Shown piece by piece: positions 13,955 to 28,139 of a DNA stretch of 64,000 nt. The translations under genes were made by a program, and so were the position numbers. Under the pieces are notes generated by a model. That model saw only the letters and a program-made list of their open reading frames with translations. It was not told the origin of the DNA and made no database searches. Source of the DNA: Epiperipatus broadwayi (lineage: Eukaryota > Onychophora > Udeonychophora > Euonychophora > Peripatidae); assembly GCA_028023455.1 (NCBI GenBank), contig JAQFVV010012396.1:11263296-11327295 (forward strand). The letters are read 5' to 3'. How positions within the stretch are numbered: the first letter of the stretch is position 1; each line of letters begins with the position of its first letter.

Positions 13955-14093
13955 GGTTTAGCATGAAATATGTATATTGGTGATTATTTATCTTTTCGAC
14001 ATATATATGTTCAAGTGTATCAGTGTTATGAGATAATGGAGAGTGGTGTGAAAGTCTGTGCTCATATACCCTATATATTACATATATAGACAC
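13955..14093 (+). repeat. Dispersed repeat F3, copy 1
   Basis: The sequence GGTGATTATTTATC TTTTCGACATATA, TGTATCAGTGTTATGAGATA, GGAGAGTGGTG, GAAAGTCTGTGCTCATATA recurs at 21,613-21,765 with few changes and at 28,140-28,292 with more. There is no coding capacity. One copy has a good pol III B-box-like GTTCAAATCC where this copy has GCTCATATACC, so a tRNA-derived origin is possible. Confidence 0.75.
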
Positions 14094-16916
14094 AGGTATA
14101 TAATAAGCTGGTGTTTCAGTTATTTTCAAAAATAAAAAAAGCAGTTATTGAACTAAACAATACCATCCAGAAGAAGGTTTAATTACAATGAAACTATTAT
14201 ATTTGATAATGCCTTCAGATAATCAAAGTCTGACATTTCATTGTTTATTTTATTTTAAAAAATTAAAGATATAGTGCAGTAAATTCTTTATGTGAATGAG
14301 TCAATATATATAATAATGCGTTCACATTGGTAATACATTATTTTGTTTACACTATAATCTAAATCTGTATGTACATATTATACACATAAAAAAGCATTTG
14401 TATATAAAATAAATAATATGCACTGTATTATAATCAAAGCTTATCAGCAAAATGTGAGCTAGCATTATTTCAAATATTATTTTTTAAAAACAAATTACTT
14501 GAAAGCAATTTGAAAATAATATTGGATGGATACAGACATGGAATGAGGAAAGAAGCATTGAAACTTTTCAATTTAAATGCTGCCCACTTCACCTTTGCAC
14601 TTTTTTAGAGACAAAAGAAAATATTTACTTAGTGGCTTGGGAATTCCCATTGATTACAGGAATAATTAGTCCCAAGAAAAGTTATTAATTGAATTCAGAT
14701 TTTACTAGAAATTTATTTGTATATTAAAAAAATGCTTTTAAATGTATATTTCCCAATAATGTTATGGCAAAAGAAATCTATTAATTTTACTTAATAGTAG
14801 CCAGAGCAGTTTTTCTGAATTAAGTTTTATAAAATTATTTATGAACAATAATACCCCCAAAGTCAATTAAGGAATCTACCAATAATTTTTATAGAAGAGT
14901 TTATAACCAGACAAATTATAAAGTAGCTCTCAAGCTATTCAGAATAATAAAAGTCTGAAGAATAATTTAATATGTTATGGTTTCATTTTATTTTGTAAGA
15001 TCTTTTATTATATTTTAATTTACTTTATTTCAATTTTTCTATATTTTTTTATTTTTATTTTTGTTCTTTATATATTTATTTATTTGATTTTTTTTTTCTT
15101 ACATGTAATGCATAATTCAGGAAACCATTTTAAAATAACCAAAATAGCCTTTTGTAATAATTAATATTTTACAGAAAAAATATGTATTCAAAAGCCCCTC
15201 ATAGATAAATGATGAAAGAATAAGAAATAGTCATTGGGATAATGGGTAGGTGGTGAGGATTTCCAGTAATTCTTCTTAACCAGTTTGTCTTCTACCTAAA
15301 AATAGTAGATACCAATTTATTGACTAATGTTGAATGTATTGCTGGATTGCATAAAGTCCAACTGTCTGACAGAAATTCTTAAACCTTTTGAAAAAATTTC
15401 ATTTAGCTTGGATTTGAACCCAAAATTATAGGCACAATAGACAGAAGTGCTATAAATCTGCATTACAAGGTTCTTCTGAATAATTTTAAAAGTTACATCT
15501 TGAAAGGCATGCCTCAGACATCAAAACAGATTGGTTTAGCCTTGCCTTTACTTTTAATGCATGTATACGAAGACTTTAAAATTTTGCTGTGACTTAAATA
15601 ATTTTAATTTTATTAATTCTATTTTCAATCATTTTATAACAACTGAATATAAATTTTGAATAAATCATTAACTAATTTATCTGGTGTTTAATGTTAAAGG
15701 ATTTTACAAATGCTTAGTTAACACATAATTCATTTATATTTAATTGGAAGTGCAATATATTAATGTTTTAAAGAGCAATTTACAGAATAACATATATATT
15801 GTATAGTAGGCAAGAAAAGTAATAAAATATATATTAGACATAAAAAGTAGTCAAAATATATAAAAACAAAAATATTAATAACACTTTTATAGTTTAATTT
15901 GGGCAAATACTTCTTTAAAATTAAAACAGCAAAAAGTTTATCAAATACAGTATTAGAAGTTTATTTTAGAAAAATGTTACTGTCTCAGCAATGAACATGA
16001 TCATACTAAAACAATTATTGCAATTTTATATAATGTAATTTAAATATTATGTACTTTAATCAATTATCAATAATTTAAAGAACAAAGTATGATTATTATG
16101 TGTAGGAAAGATATAGTTCAGGATAACAAGATATGTTGAATGGCATAAATAAAAACATTTAATAATCTGCTAATGAGATTAATGTCATTTCCTTATTACC
16201 CTAAAAATAGAATTTCACCACTTGCATTTTCAGATTTCTCAATAACATATTTATTGTTGAAATGATTGAGGTTACAAGCAGTATCTTAATATCAGGTGGA
16301 TTCAGTGAAATCAATCATTAATACAGGTACTCCTACAGACTATTTCAATTTAATAGCAGAAAATGAAATATACATACACTTCCTATGTTGAATCTAAATT
16401 CAATTAAGGGGCGAACAATATTGGTATTTGTCACTTCAAAATTTACAAAAAGATTTTTTGATTAAATAGTTAATGTTAAAATTCAAACAATCTTTTTTTG
16501 TAATTTAGAGACTGTGAAGTTGACATTGATTCATAGTGATCTCATGATTAGCATTTTCTCAGAATAACTTAGTATTAGTTTTTGTTTTCTTTAAAGTTTT
16601 TCAAAGACACATTCATTATTGTGATGATGAAAAGTCTATCTATCTGACTGCTATTCATTTTCTTCTTTTTTCACCACTAATATTTAAGCCTTATATTGAG
16701 CTAGATCATTTCATGATATGACTAAACTTAGACAATTTCAACCTGATTATTTATTTGTAGTTAAGTAATGGATTATTTTCCCTTTCAATTTCAGAAAAAG
16801 TCAAACTTTATTTACACTCTTCTAAATATATTCAACTGTTAATAATACCATTTAGTATTTACCCTTCTTCTTTATTTTTATCCACTGATTTTATTATCAA
16901 ATGTAATTAATAACTC
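14094..16916. other. AT-rich DNA, one weak tRNA-like site
   Basis: No coding signal. The only item of note is a tRNA-like segment on the minus strand at 15,404-15,475, listed separately. T-rich tracts lie at 15,000-15,110. Confidence 0.5.
15404..15475 (-). other. Possible tRNA-derived SINE remnant
   Basis: The minus strand reads ...TAGCACTTCTGTC...GGGTTCAAATCCAAG, which gives a good pol III B box (GGTTCAAATCC) and a weak A-box-like segment upstream. No clear A-tail or target duplication is seen. It could be chance in AT-rich DNA. Confidence 0.3.
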
Positions 16917-17506
16917 CTTTCATTTACATTTTTATTCAATGCTTCATCGTTTCTATAATTAATTTTATTTCTTTCCTTACAGTTTTGATTGTCCAGTAGT
17001 CTTCAGCAGAACTACAAAATATTTAAATACACATAATTATATAGAAACTGTGTGATATACCACAATTATATCTAAAAACATATACAATTATTGTATAATT
17101 ACAATTGTACAAAATATTATTAATAGCTTTATAATTATATTAATCTTAAATTTATGGTTTTAGTTTCACTTATATTCATAAATTTTTTTAATTGTTTTTG
17201 AAATGTTGTATAATAAATTATAAAACAAAATAAAAAAATTATCATGAATATAAATGAAACATAAAATTATAATTTTAAGATTAATATAATTATAAAGGTA
17301 TAGATAATATTTTGTACTATTGTAATTATATATGAATTGTGTATTTTTTTAGATATAATCATGGTATATTGTATAATTTCTATATAATTATGTATATTTT
17401 AATATTTTGTAGTTCTGATGAAGACTACTGAGCAGTCAAAACTGTAAGGAAAGAAATAAAATTAATGGTAGAATATATTGCAATGAATAAAGTGTACATG
17501 AAAAAA
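16917..17506. mobile_element. Large foldback element, about 290-bp arms
   Basis: Nearly the whole segment is one inverted repeat centred near 17,211. Mirrored landmarks are ATTAATTTTATTTCTTTCCTTACAG at the outer side, CAGTAGTCTTCAG next, and AATATAATTATAAAG-type AT-rich sequence inside. The right arm contains CTGATGA at 17,415-17,421 followed by a GACT/AGTC stem and AAAAC, which resembles a hammerhead core with a damaged GAAA box. There is no coding capacity and no clear target duplication. The arms differ at many positions, so the palindrome is old. Confidence 0.75.
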
Positions 17507-17567
17507 ATTATTAATTGCATAGAGTAATATGAAAGATATTTTTAATAAAATTATTTTTCATTTTTTT

Positions 17568-17650
17568 AGGTGTTGCTGGCTGACTAAACACAGCTAGCAA
17601 GAAAAGTGAACTTTATGAATATTAAATTTAAGATGATGATCTTTAGTTTT
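17568..17650 (-). repeat. Solo, diverged copy of the PLE-linked tRNA-like module
   Basis: Read with the left arm of the PLE dimer (49,273-49,390), this segment shares GGTGTTGCTGGC, then a GAAC anchor, then TGAATATTNAATTTAAGA in the same order. In the PLE the module links a tRNA-like head to the element's 3' region. Here it is degraded and no PLE coding sequence is nearby. Confidence 0.5.
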
Positions 17651-18937
<1,287 letters not shown>

Positions 18938-19074
18938 ATTTATGATATACTTTTTTTTTTCAAGTATCATAGCATCGGCCGGGACGTGAACCCGCAACCC
19001 AGGCAACTGCCTGCAAGTGAAAGCAGTCGCGCTGACCTCTCGACCACCAATGCAAGACATTTATGATATACTTT
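18938..19074 (-). mobile_element. tRNA-derived SINE with 16-bp target-site duplication
   Basis: On the minus strand the body reads GCATTGG at the 5' acceptor-like end, then TGGTCGAGAGGTCAGCGCG (A-box region, close to the D arm of class II Leu or Ser tRNAs), then GCGGGTTCACGTCCC (B box), then CCGATGC, which pairs with GCATTGG as a 7-bp acceptor stem with one G-T wobble. It ends in GATGCTATGATACTTG and a short A-tail. The 16-bp sequence ATTTATGATATACTTT is present at 18,938-18,953 and at 19,059-19,074, a textbook retrotransposition target duplication. The anticodon loop is expanded, so it is not a functional tRNA gene. Related copies are at 29.6 and 62.5 kb. Confidence 0.9.
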
Positions 19075-21465
19075 ATTTAATGTAGTAGTCAGTTTTCCTC
19101 TTTTGTTTTCATTATTGCTTCCATAAGTAGGTTTTATAAACTTTGGAGTTTTAATAAGCGATTCAAGTTACTAAATTTAAGTTTGATATTATACAAAGAA
19201 ATGCTTAGTCAACAATTCTACTAATTCATTTTTCACATTACTTTAGTTTTTGATCCCACAGCATGAGTGCTTATAATAGTTTATTGGAGCAATAGAAGAC
19301 TTAATTCCAATTTCACAAAGTAGGCAGATAAAATTCTGGAAAACTAAAAACCGATTTTGAGATTATGCAATAATTAAAATATATGTTTGCAACTTTAATT
19401 ATGGTGAATGTTTTTAACAAAGATTGATAGTTTTCTTAATTATTATTAATATGAAATATTGATCATTTATTCCATTTCCTTTTTTGTGATCAAGTCCAAA
19501 AATATTTTGTATCTTTTCAGCTAACTATGACATTAAAAGATTATCTTTTTTGGCAAGAAAAAATACAAGTATCCAAGATAACAAATCTATTGCAATGTTT
19601 ATAAATTCAAAATAAAAAAGAATAAATAAGTTATTATTATAATTTATTTCCAACAATTCTCTTATTTATAAAATGATAATATTAAAGAATTTTACTAAAT
19701 AAGATAATTTATTCAAAAATAAATGTCAGTAATAAAAAATAGAATGTGATGAGGTTATTGGCAATTATTTGAAATAAATTTTAGTTACATTAAAAATAAT
19801 GAACATTGATTTCCTTTACTGCCTTCAATTTTTCCATTAACTAACTATTTACAATTAATTTTTAAAAAAACCCATAAAAATTATTCTATGCTGTCGATCA
19901 TGCTTTCAATGATAATTATATAATAATTATTTATACTGATATACTTTATTATTTATGACTGAATATATAAAAATTTGGTTGGGGGAAAAAAAATTCTATT
20001 AAGCGAAAGATTTTCTATTTTCTCTTAAACAAATTGAGTAAAAGAAAATTCTAATATTTATTTCATATGATTTAAATTTTTGTAGCTGTTATTAACATTT
20101 TAGCCAGTAAGGTGAGTTTAATGGTTTACATTTCTTAAATTTGTGATCAAAATTACACTGCTTCTGATGATTCAAATTAAAATAATAAATTTTATTTGAA
20201 AAGAAAATTAATGCATATGTTTAAGACTGTACATCAATACTTCTTTTTTAATACTATAAGAGGTATAAAATAAAATCCACATTACACAGAAGCAACCATG
20301 TCATAAACAGTCGTGGTAAACCAAAGACACAGACTGGCAAATCTTTGTATTCTGGACTTAAACTTGCTCGTGATAATGATTTATAATGGATTATTTTCAA
20401 AGAAAGATTGCATCTATTGGGTAAATATTAAATAATATACTGTTTTTATATTGAAGTTAGACAAAAAAAAAAAAATTATTGATTTAAAATTGAATATCTA
20501 TTATACTATAAAAGTAGAAATTTTAAAAATACAAATGGAATTAGATAGATGAAAAAATAATAATATAGAGATTGTTAGACAAGCAACATTAATTATTCAT
20601 TTTAAATATAAATCGGTAATAAACGATATAAATTATATAATTCAGATTTAAACTCAAACAAGATCTTATTTTAATAAATATGAATGTTTTATATAAATGT
20701 ACAAAATATCTTTGAACAGATAAAAATTGCTAGCAGGTATTTTAATAGAAAAATTTAAAAATATTTGAATAGTAGAATTAAACAATATTAAAAAAATAAG
20801 AATAATTTATATATAAAGGTAAAAATAAAACATGCCACAATTTAATGGTGTCTGAAAGACAATAAATAGTGAATCCCCCCTCCCCCCAAAAAAAATTGAT
20901 ATGAAAGCATTGATTAAAAAGAAATATGTATTTCAAGACTATACTAATAGAACAATAGATTCAGTACAGAAGGTGATCAATGATTAGAGAGATGTAAGAA
21001 ATATTTATCATATAGTCTCGTAATTTATTTTAAATTTTCAGTAATTTACAATGAAAATATGATCATATATAATAAAAAAAATTTTAACGGAATTCAGTAA
21101 AAAGCAAAAAAATTAACTTCAAATAAACAAGAAGATAATTATAAAAAAAAAAAATATGAAACCGAAGTAAAAAGTACACATTACAAATAAATATAAATTG
21201 GTCGAATGTTTTAGCTATTTCTACAATTTTAAAGCAGACTGAAAAGATAATAGTAATAATATCTAAATAATTATTAGAACAGTGTATATAGTTCACGAGT
21301 CATAAGAATTTCGATTATCAGATAGAATCGGCATTGAAAGTACGATATTAATACCAAAACTATTAAAATTATTCAAGTTGTAATATTTATTTTAATATAC
21401 TAATCAGTACAAATATTTATGCATGATTAAATAAATTAATAATAATATATATATATATATATATT

Positions 21466-21496
<31 letters not shown>

Positions 21497-21612
21497 TTTA
21501 TTGTGTAAACAATAGTGTCTTCTAGTATATAATATATATTTTAAAAAGTTATTTAAAAAGTTTATATTATATGTTTTATAGCAAATATGTGTAGAGATGT
21601 AATCTGGACCAA
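19075..21612. other. AT-rich DNA, microsatellite and C-run
   Basis: No gene supported. A C-rich run (20,875-20,887) and an (AT)n block (21,444-21,494, interrupted once) are present. Around 20,280-20,385 the composition is less AT-rich and a short frame (containing SRGKPKTQTGK) is open, but no splice or start signals back it. Confidence 0.5.
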
Positions 21613-21765
21613 CTGATGATTACTGATTTAGCACGAAATACATATATTGGTGATTATTTATCTTTTCGACATATATGTGTTCAAATGTATCAGTGTTATG
21701 AGATAGAGTGGAGAGTGGTGGGTCGTGTGAAAGTCTATGCTCATATACCCTATATATTATATGTT
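21613..21765 (+). repeat. Dispersed repeat F3, copy 2
   Basis: Nearly the same as the 13,955 copy over GAAATAC/TATATTGGTGATTATTTATC, the TTTTCGACATATATG segment, TGTATCAGTGTTATGAGATA and GAAAGTCTATGCTCATATACC, with a GGTCGTG insertion also found in the 28.2-kb copy. Confidence 0.8.
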
Positions 21766-22944
21766 TTGGAAATTTTATATAACATTTCTAGGTGAAATTA
21801 TTTGACTTTGCATGAATTAATAGTGTTGTTAAATATCAACAATACATTATTTGAATAATATGCCAAATAGATCTTTAAATTATTATTTTTTTACTTTATA
21901 AAAGTTAGATTTTATTTCACTGTTGATAACTGTGATTTCTACAAGTGCAACTCAGGTTACTTTTAGCATCAATCACACACAAGAATGTGCCTGTGTATTT
22001 AGTGTATTAAAGACAAATATAAATTAAATGGGCTACTTTTATTAACTTAGTTACTTGTAATTACCAAATCCCCCCCCCCATATTTCATAGATTATAATTA
22101 GAAAATAATTATTATTTATGGTTTTATGTATATTTACTGCTAGAAATTTTGTTGTTAAATTAAGGAATAACAAATTAACATCTTCGATAATCAAAAGTTA
22201 TATCTTGGTCGTATTTCTTATTCTGCTACTTTATTACCTGAATCTGAATGATAGAGGATTTAAAACATCCCTATGTGTGTGTGTGTGTGTTTCATTACAA
22301 CACAGAAAAAAAAAATGTATACAGAAAAACACGCTAAGCATATAAATATATATATTTTTTATTTCTGCCGCTTTTTTGTTTTATTTATTTTGATCTCCCT
22401 CCCCCTTTGGCTTTGTAGCTGTATATATTAATCATATGCATAATAAATACAGATATCATATCTCGGGAAGATATGTTATTTTCAATGTGTCAAAAAAAAA
22501 AGATCTAGAATGACTGTATCTTCTTTGCAGTTTTAATTCACTAATCATTTTTTAACCTTCTTCCTGGCCAAAGTTGAATTTCTGTCTTCAGATCTTTAAA
22601 TTTATTATGAAGTTTCACATATAAGATAGTATTCTGCCAAACAAAAAATACTTTATGCTTCCTTTTAATTAAATTAGAATCTCACACTAATAATAAAATT
22701 ATTGGCAGAAAACCAGTCATGCTCAAGAATCGATGTACTTTTATCCATAATAGAATTCTTAAGAGAATTTCATGCTTCAGTAATATGACAGCCCTGAAGA
22801 TCCAATTAAGCAATTTTAGTGTTTAATAGCTACCGAAATTTAATATTTACAATAGATTTTTATCTTATGTAATAATAATGGTATTTTTATCAGAAGGAGT
22901 ATTGTGACCAAATGATGACTTTTAACAATATATCTATTTTATTT
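21766..22944. other. AT-rich DNA with C-run and (TG)n
   Basis: A C10 run ends near 22,079 and a (TG)8-9 tract lies at 22,274-22,291. No coding signal. Confidence 0.55.
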
Positions 22945-24600
22945 ATTTATTTATATTTGGACCAAGATAACCAACTTAGGGAGCTTTTTGTAATCCTTAA
23001 AAATGGAAAAGCTGCATGTCCAGATTAAATATAAGTTTTAAAATATAAAGGTGATGTGTTAGCTTCAAAAATATTGGAATTTTTTAGGAATAATATCTGG
23101 ACTCATGAACTTGTGATATCTAATAAAGTTACCTTTATTGTTCCAATTTTTAAAAATAGAGTGAAAAGATGAGGTTGCAGTAAATATTATGGAAGTGTTA
23201 TTATCCACTACAATAAAGATACTTTCAAGAATTTTGCTAAACAAATTATTTTCAGTTATAGATAGATGGTTACCAGAGAGCCAATATGGTTTTAGATATA
23301 CAATAAACACTATAGACATGTTTGTTTTTTTTGTCAAGTAAATGCAAGATACTGGAAATAAAGAAGTGATATGTATATTATTTTTATTGATTTTGTCAAG
23401 GCATTTAATTCACCTAATAAAACATGTCTATGACATTATTTGAAATAAGTTAGTTATCCATCAAAATTTATTTGTACTTTACAGTTTTTACATAATAAAA
23501 TGAAAGAATGTGTTATTACTACAGATGGAAAATCTATGCCATTTCAAATGTAACCTGGTATTAAACAAGGATATGTACTTGCTCCAACATTGTTTTCAAT
23601 TTTTATGATAGCAGTTTTTGGAATTTTTTGTAGGTGGTTTAATCAAAAAAAGATCAAGATATGATGTAGGTTTGATGGTAGAATTTAAAATTTAAATCCA
23701 TTTAAGAAAGAATAATAACTTATCTTTTCTTGGATTTAGGATTTACAATATGCTGATTTTTTCCAGTTCAAAAAATGATTTAAAGAATGTTTTTTGATGT
23801 TTTGAATGCAACATACAAACACTTTGGTGTGGCTCAAGTTCTTTATCAACCAGTAATGGATAAAAAATCCTCAGCAACTTCTAGCTTGGATGGTTATCAC
23901 ATTGAGAATGGAAACCAGATTAAATATCTTGGTAATTTTATAAGTAGAAAGGTAGACTTAGGCATTCAATTACAACATAGATTCAAATGTGCTGCTGCTT
24001 CTTTTAAACAAGTTAAAAGATAGAGTATTTAATCACAGGGAAATAATTACTGCTACTAAATTAGCTGTATAAAGAACTATTATTTCATCTAGTTTATTGT
24101 ATAGAAGTGAAACTTAGACATCCTATTAGCATAATATAAAAGTGTTAGAAAAGTTTCACTTAAGGAAAAATGTAATGGCAAGATTATAAAACCAATCAAT
24201 ATGATATTCAACTTGCTGGATGTGGTGCTATTATGTCTACATATTGGAAAATCCCACTTTATTGGATTGAACAAGTAAAATAAATAAAAATGGAAGATTA
24301 CTTAAAAAGGTGTTCTATGGTAATCTTGAATGTGGTTTTTGTGGGAGAGATAGAAATCATGTATGCTATAAGATTAGCTTAGATACATTCTAAAGAAGTG
24401 CAATGCTAATTGTTTCCATTGGAAAGATATGGCAGAGAGTAGACTACAGTGGAGAACCACACTTAAATAAGGTGCTAAAGCATTTCAAAAGAAAAGTTTT
24501 TTGCAGAAGAAATTAAAACATGTAAAAGATCAAGTAAATAGAAAAATGAGCATGTTCTATATGTGAACCTAGTTGTGTTTCATACAATGGTTGATATAGT
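22945..24600 (+). pseudogene. Non-LTR retrotransposon remnant (second type): reverse transcriptase to C-terminus
   Basis: Translation in shifting frames gives a collinear series of reverse-transcriptase landmarks. These are a LKNGKAACPD-like finger motif, a stretch with VTFIVPIFKN, a LPESQYGFR equivalent, IIFIDFVKAFNS (motif A), GIKQGYVLAPTLFSIFM (motif B), then LQYADF at 23,749-23,760 where active enzymes have YADD. A 78-codon frame (23,787-24,023) carries VLYQP, IKYLGNFISRKVDLG and QHRFKCAAASF, matching the segment after the catalytic core. LLYRSET, equivalent to the conserved LLYGSETW, and a C-terminal block follow. The second catalytic aspartate is replaced by Phe and there are many stops, so it is dead. 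It differs clearly from the RTE family elsewhere in the window. The 3' end near 24,600-24,680 runs into a T-rich tract. Confidence 0.8.
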
Positions 24601-26988
24601 CATGCATAACTCATTTCTATAGTTGTTGTTTTTTACCTCTTTTTCTCCTTTCTTTTTTTTTTTTTTTTAGAGTTGGAATGGCCATACTCATTTATGGCTG
24701 TTTATTTATTTATTTTATTAATAAATAAAAAAAATATCAATAATCATATTAAAAATTCTTTTTTCAAAATAATTTGAGATATTAATATGAAACAAGTAAC
24801 GTCATTATATTACAACTCTATTTAGCTGAAGTTTGTTTTTTTTTTTAATTATTATTTAGTTGAAGTTATTATTTAAAATTGCATCTTTTTTAAAAAATAA
24901 ATAATTTATCTAATTATTCCGATTTTCAGTTATAAGTTTATTACAAAATATTTTTTTTTTCTATTTAATTACATTCAGAGATTTGCTATTTATGATTTTT
25001 GCACTGCTAATGAAAATTGCGGTATAAAAAGTAAATTGGATGAAACAAAGATCACTTTGTTTTTTAACAAATTAGCTAGAAAAACAACAACAACAAAAAA
25101 AATACTAATGATATTATTCTTGCTTTTGCCAATTATGGTTAATTATTAATTAATGTTGTAAGTAAATTGAATAAGCATAAATAAAAATATAAAAAAATAA
25201 AAATTGAAGATAAGATTAGTTACATTTTAAAGCAATAAACCATAATGAAATCATTATGGTTAAAAAAAAAAAGCTTTTAAAATGAAATAATGTTTAACAT
25301 AGATTAAACTTTAGATATAAAAATCAATCCTGGAAGATGTAAGTTACAGCATTATCATTCCTGATTTATATATTAAGTGCAAACTAGAAAATTTTAAACA
25401 TCATACAGGCAAATATGTGGGTGCGTGCACGTGTTTAAAGGAACTGTAATATAAACAAAACTTCTGTTTTTTATTCATACGCATTATTTGCAACCATTTT
25501 CGTTTTTTTTTTAAATATAATTAGACAATAATTATTTACAATTTATATACGTATGTTTTTTTTTTATTTTTAAAAAATGCATTAAAGACGTGGCAAACTA
25601 TAACAAACTATCATAAATGATAATCAAGCCATTCTATTACCTAATAACCTGATCATGACTTCGGGCAGATAAGTCCTATAAATCATTTCAACTTTTTTTG
25701 CTAATCTTCGTGTAAAAGACCATCTAATATGTTTTTCTTTTTTCTTCAATAACGATTTTTTCAAATGCCCTTGGACAATGCAATTCAATTTATTTATTTA
25801 TTTTTTCACAGTAGTGATTTTTTTCCCTTATATATTAATTTCATTATTTTCTATCCATCTTATTATTCTAATATATATGTAAAATGAAACTGGTATATCT
25901 TGGTAACATAAATAAAAAAAATTTTAACTCTCTTCATTCTAATTTCACTGGCCTACAATTTTAACAACAATCATGATAACAACGACTTAGTGTTCTGCGT
26001 TGATTAATGCTATGGTAGAGTGGCAGATTATCACAACCCAGTATTTACAGTGCTTGAGCTTCTTATGAGTTACCAGACAATAAACCACTCAATTATTTTT
26101 TTAAAAACATAATAATTTCATGACATGATTTGGTTAATCTTCTTGCTATATGTTACATTCAGCATAAAACATCACATGCATCCATATACTAATAAAACTT
26201 ACAAAACATTACCATTACTTCCTCTATACCAAGCAGTACATTATGTGACTAACTTCTCTCTTCTTACTTCTTATATATTTTACAATAGAATCATCATACT
26301 TATTCAGCTTAGACAGGAAATAAATTAAAAACAATATTGGAAATATAATCAACGCTGGTAGACTGGAATAGTCAAAATTCTAGCTATTTGGTTTTTGTTA
26401 AGATCATAAACACTACTAAAACAAATATTGTTCATTATAAATGCTTTTATACTTATTATGCTATTGGTAAATGACCTACTCAGTTCTAATTTATCATAGA
26501 AGTAGAATAGAGGACTAAAAAGCTAAAGATTTTTGTAAACCATCCCCATCAATCTAACCAAATTAATGAAAGCTGGATGATTGAAATTCATATAAGTTCC
26601 TGATTAATCATGATTATTTATTAGTAGAGACCTAAAATTTCAAATACCTCCTAGTTATTTTAAATCAAATACACTTAAATGTCCAGTTTATTAAAAAAAA
26701 AATCTTTAATTATAATAACCTCATTTAGCAATATGAGCTAAATATTTGGTATATATGACTTCTAGCCTACTTATATACATTTATATCATTTCCATTTTCC
26801 AGGATTCAAATTCAAGAGAACACATAACTCAGTGAGCAGTAATGGCTCTCAATTAGACATGGAAAATATATAAGTATGACAAAGACTAGTGAAACTTAAT
26901 GAAATAGTCAAAGCAAATACCATTTCCTAATAATAATTAAATAAATTTAATAACAAAACATAAATTTATAAAAACATTCAAAAATTTC
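24601..26988. other. AT-rich DNA, one tRNA-like site
   Basis: Long T and A runs, no coding signal. A tRNA-like segment at 26,005-26,072 is listed separately. Confidence 0.5.
26005..26072 (+). other. Possible tRNA-derived SINE remnant
   Basis: GCTATGGTAGAGTGGCAGA resembles a pol III A box (TGGTAGAG), and TGCTTGAGCTTCT about 35 nt downstream resembles a B box. A similar pair, TTAATGCACTGGTAGAGTG ... GGATTGAGTCTC, occurs at 47,226-47,292, so these may be two old copies of one SINE. Confidence 0.35.
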
Positions 26989-27585
26989 TTAAATGATTAA
27001 AATTATAAATTTATTTTAAACACACATTATTATATTAAGTAATATTTACTAAGGCTGTAACCTCAGGAATATGTGTCTGAAAAATGCGAAGGTATGGACC
27101 TCTATGGGTCTTAATCACAAGCTTACGCCTTGAAAGAAAAGAGGGGAACCCTTCTTTACTTCAACCTACTTTTATATATGAATAGGTGAAGCTAAAGCGG
27201 TTAGATCTAAGAGCGTGAAGCTATTCAATACTTCACTAATTAAGTCCAAATCTTTTGGATTACAATGAGTCAGTGGAAAGATCTTATAGTAAGAATCTAT
27301 TACGATAATTTAAAGTTGTAATTATAAATTTATTTTAAACAAGTAATAATGTATAATTGGAATTGTGGACTTAATTAGTGAAGTATTGAATAGCTTCACG
27401 CTCTTAGATATAACTGCTTCAGCTTCACCTATTCATACATAAAAGTAGGTTGAAGTAAAGAAGGGTTCCCCTCTTTTCTTTCAAGGCATAAGCTTGTGGT
27501 TAAGACCTGTAGAGGTCCCTACCTTCGCATTTTTCAGATGCATATTTCTGAGGTTACAGCCTTAGTAAATATTAAATGATTAAAA
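26989..27585. mobile_element. Foldback insertion with 208-bp arms and 14-bp direct repeats
   Basis: Arms 27,041-27,248 and 27,366-27,573 are complementary with about a dozen mismatches by eye. Landmarks are AATATTTACTAAGGCTGTAA at the tip, AAAATGCGAAGGTA, AAGAGGGGAACCCTTCTTTA, and ACTTCACTAATTAAGTCCA at the loop side. The loop is about 117 bp. The sequence TTAAATGATTAAAA occurs at 26,989-27,002 and again at 27,572-27,585, immediately enclosing the foldback plus 38 bp of extra AT-rich sequence on its left. A 21-bp piece of that extra sequence (27,001-27,021) is repeated inside the loop at 27,320-27,340. No coding capacity is seen. A 14-bp duplication is longer than cut-and-paste transposons normally leave, which suggests retrotransposition of a hairpin RNA or a PLE-like process. 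Confidence 0.75.
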
Positions 27586-28139
27586 TAAATGAAAATTCAG
27601 ACATTGGCAACCAATATTAAATGCTGACTTTTAATACACACAATCCTTTTAGCTTTTAATTTCAAAATTATAATATAAAAATGATTGTTACCCTAGGCCA
27701 AAAAGAACAAAGACAAATATTGTAATAAATGAATTAAATAAACAAAAAAAATCTTAAAATATTCAAACAAAAATGTATTGCAATTAATTCAAGTAAACTA
27801 ATGAATGTTTTCTAGAGATATTATATTGTAAAAGAACATAATTTTATTTGAAATAAAACCCATATAATAAGAGTTCCTAATTTTCTATTCTTTACGCAAA
27901 TATAGCATATACAAAAAATAATACTCCAATTATTTGTTCCCATAAACTAAATTTTAAACTAAAAAGTATTCAGTGATTTAATTTATTCAAATAAATTATA
28001 TTTTATTATTAAGCAAAAATAGCAGTCCAAGATAACTTTGCTTATAGATTTTTAGTGGTATAGATGGCTGAAGAGTTGGAGCGTGAAATAGATTGAAGCC
28101 TGTCCATTAAAGTTTGAAGATTTGCTATCTTAATATAAA
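27586..28139. other. AT-rich DNA, no feature seen
   Basis: Featureless AT-rich sequence between the foldback insertion and F3 copy 3. Confidence 0.5.

Noticed and set aside
20281-20385. Possible short exon with SRGKPKTQTGK
   Set aside because: Short, no convincing acceptor or donor, ends in a stop in AT-rich DNA; not distinguishable from chance.
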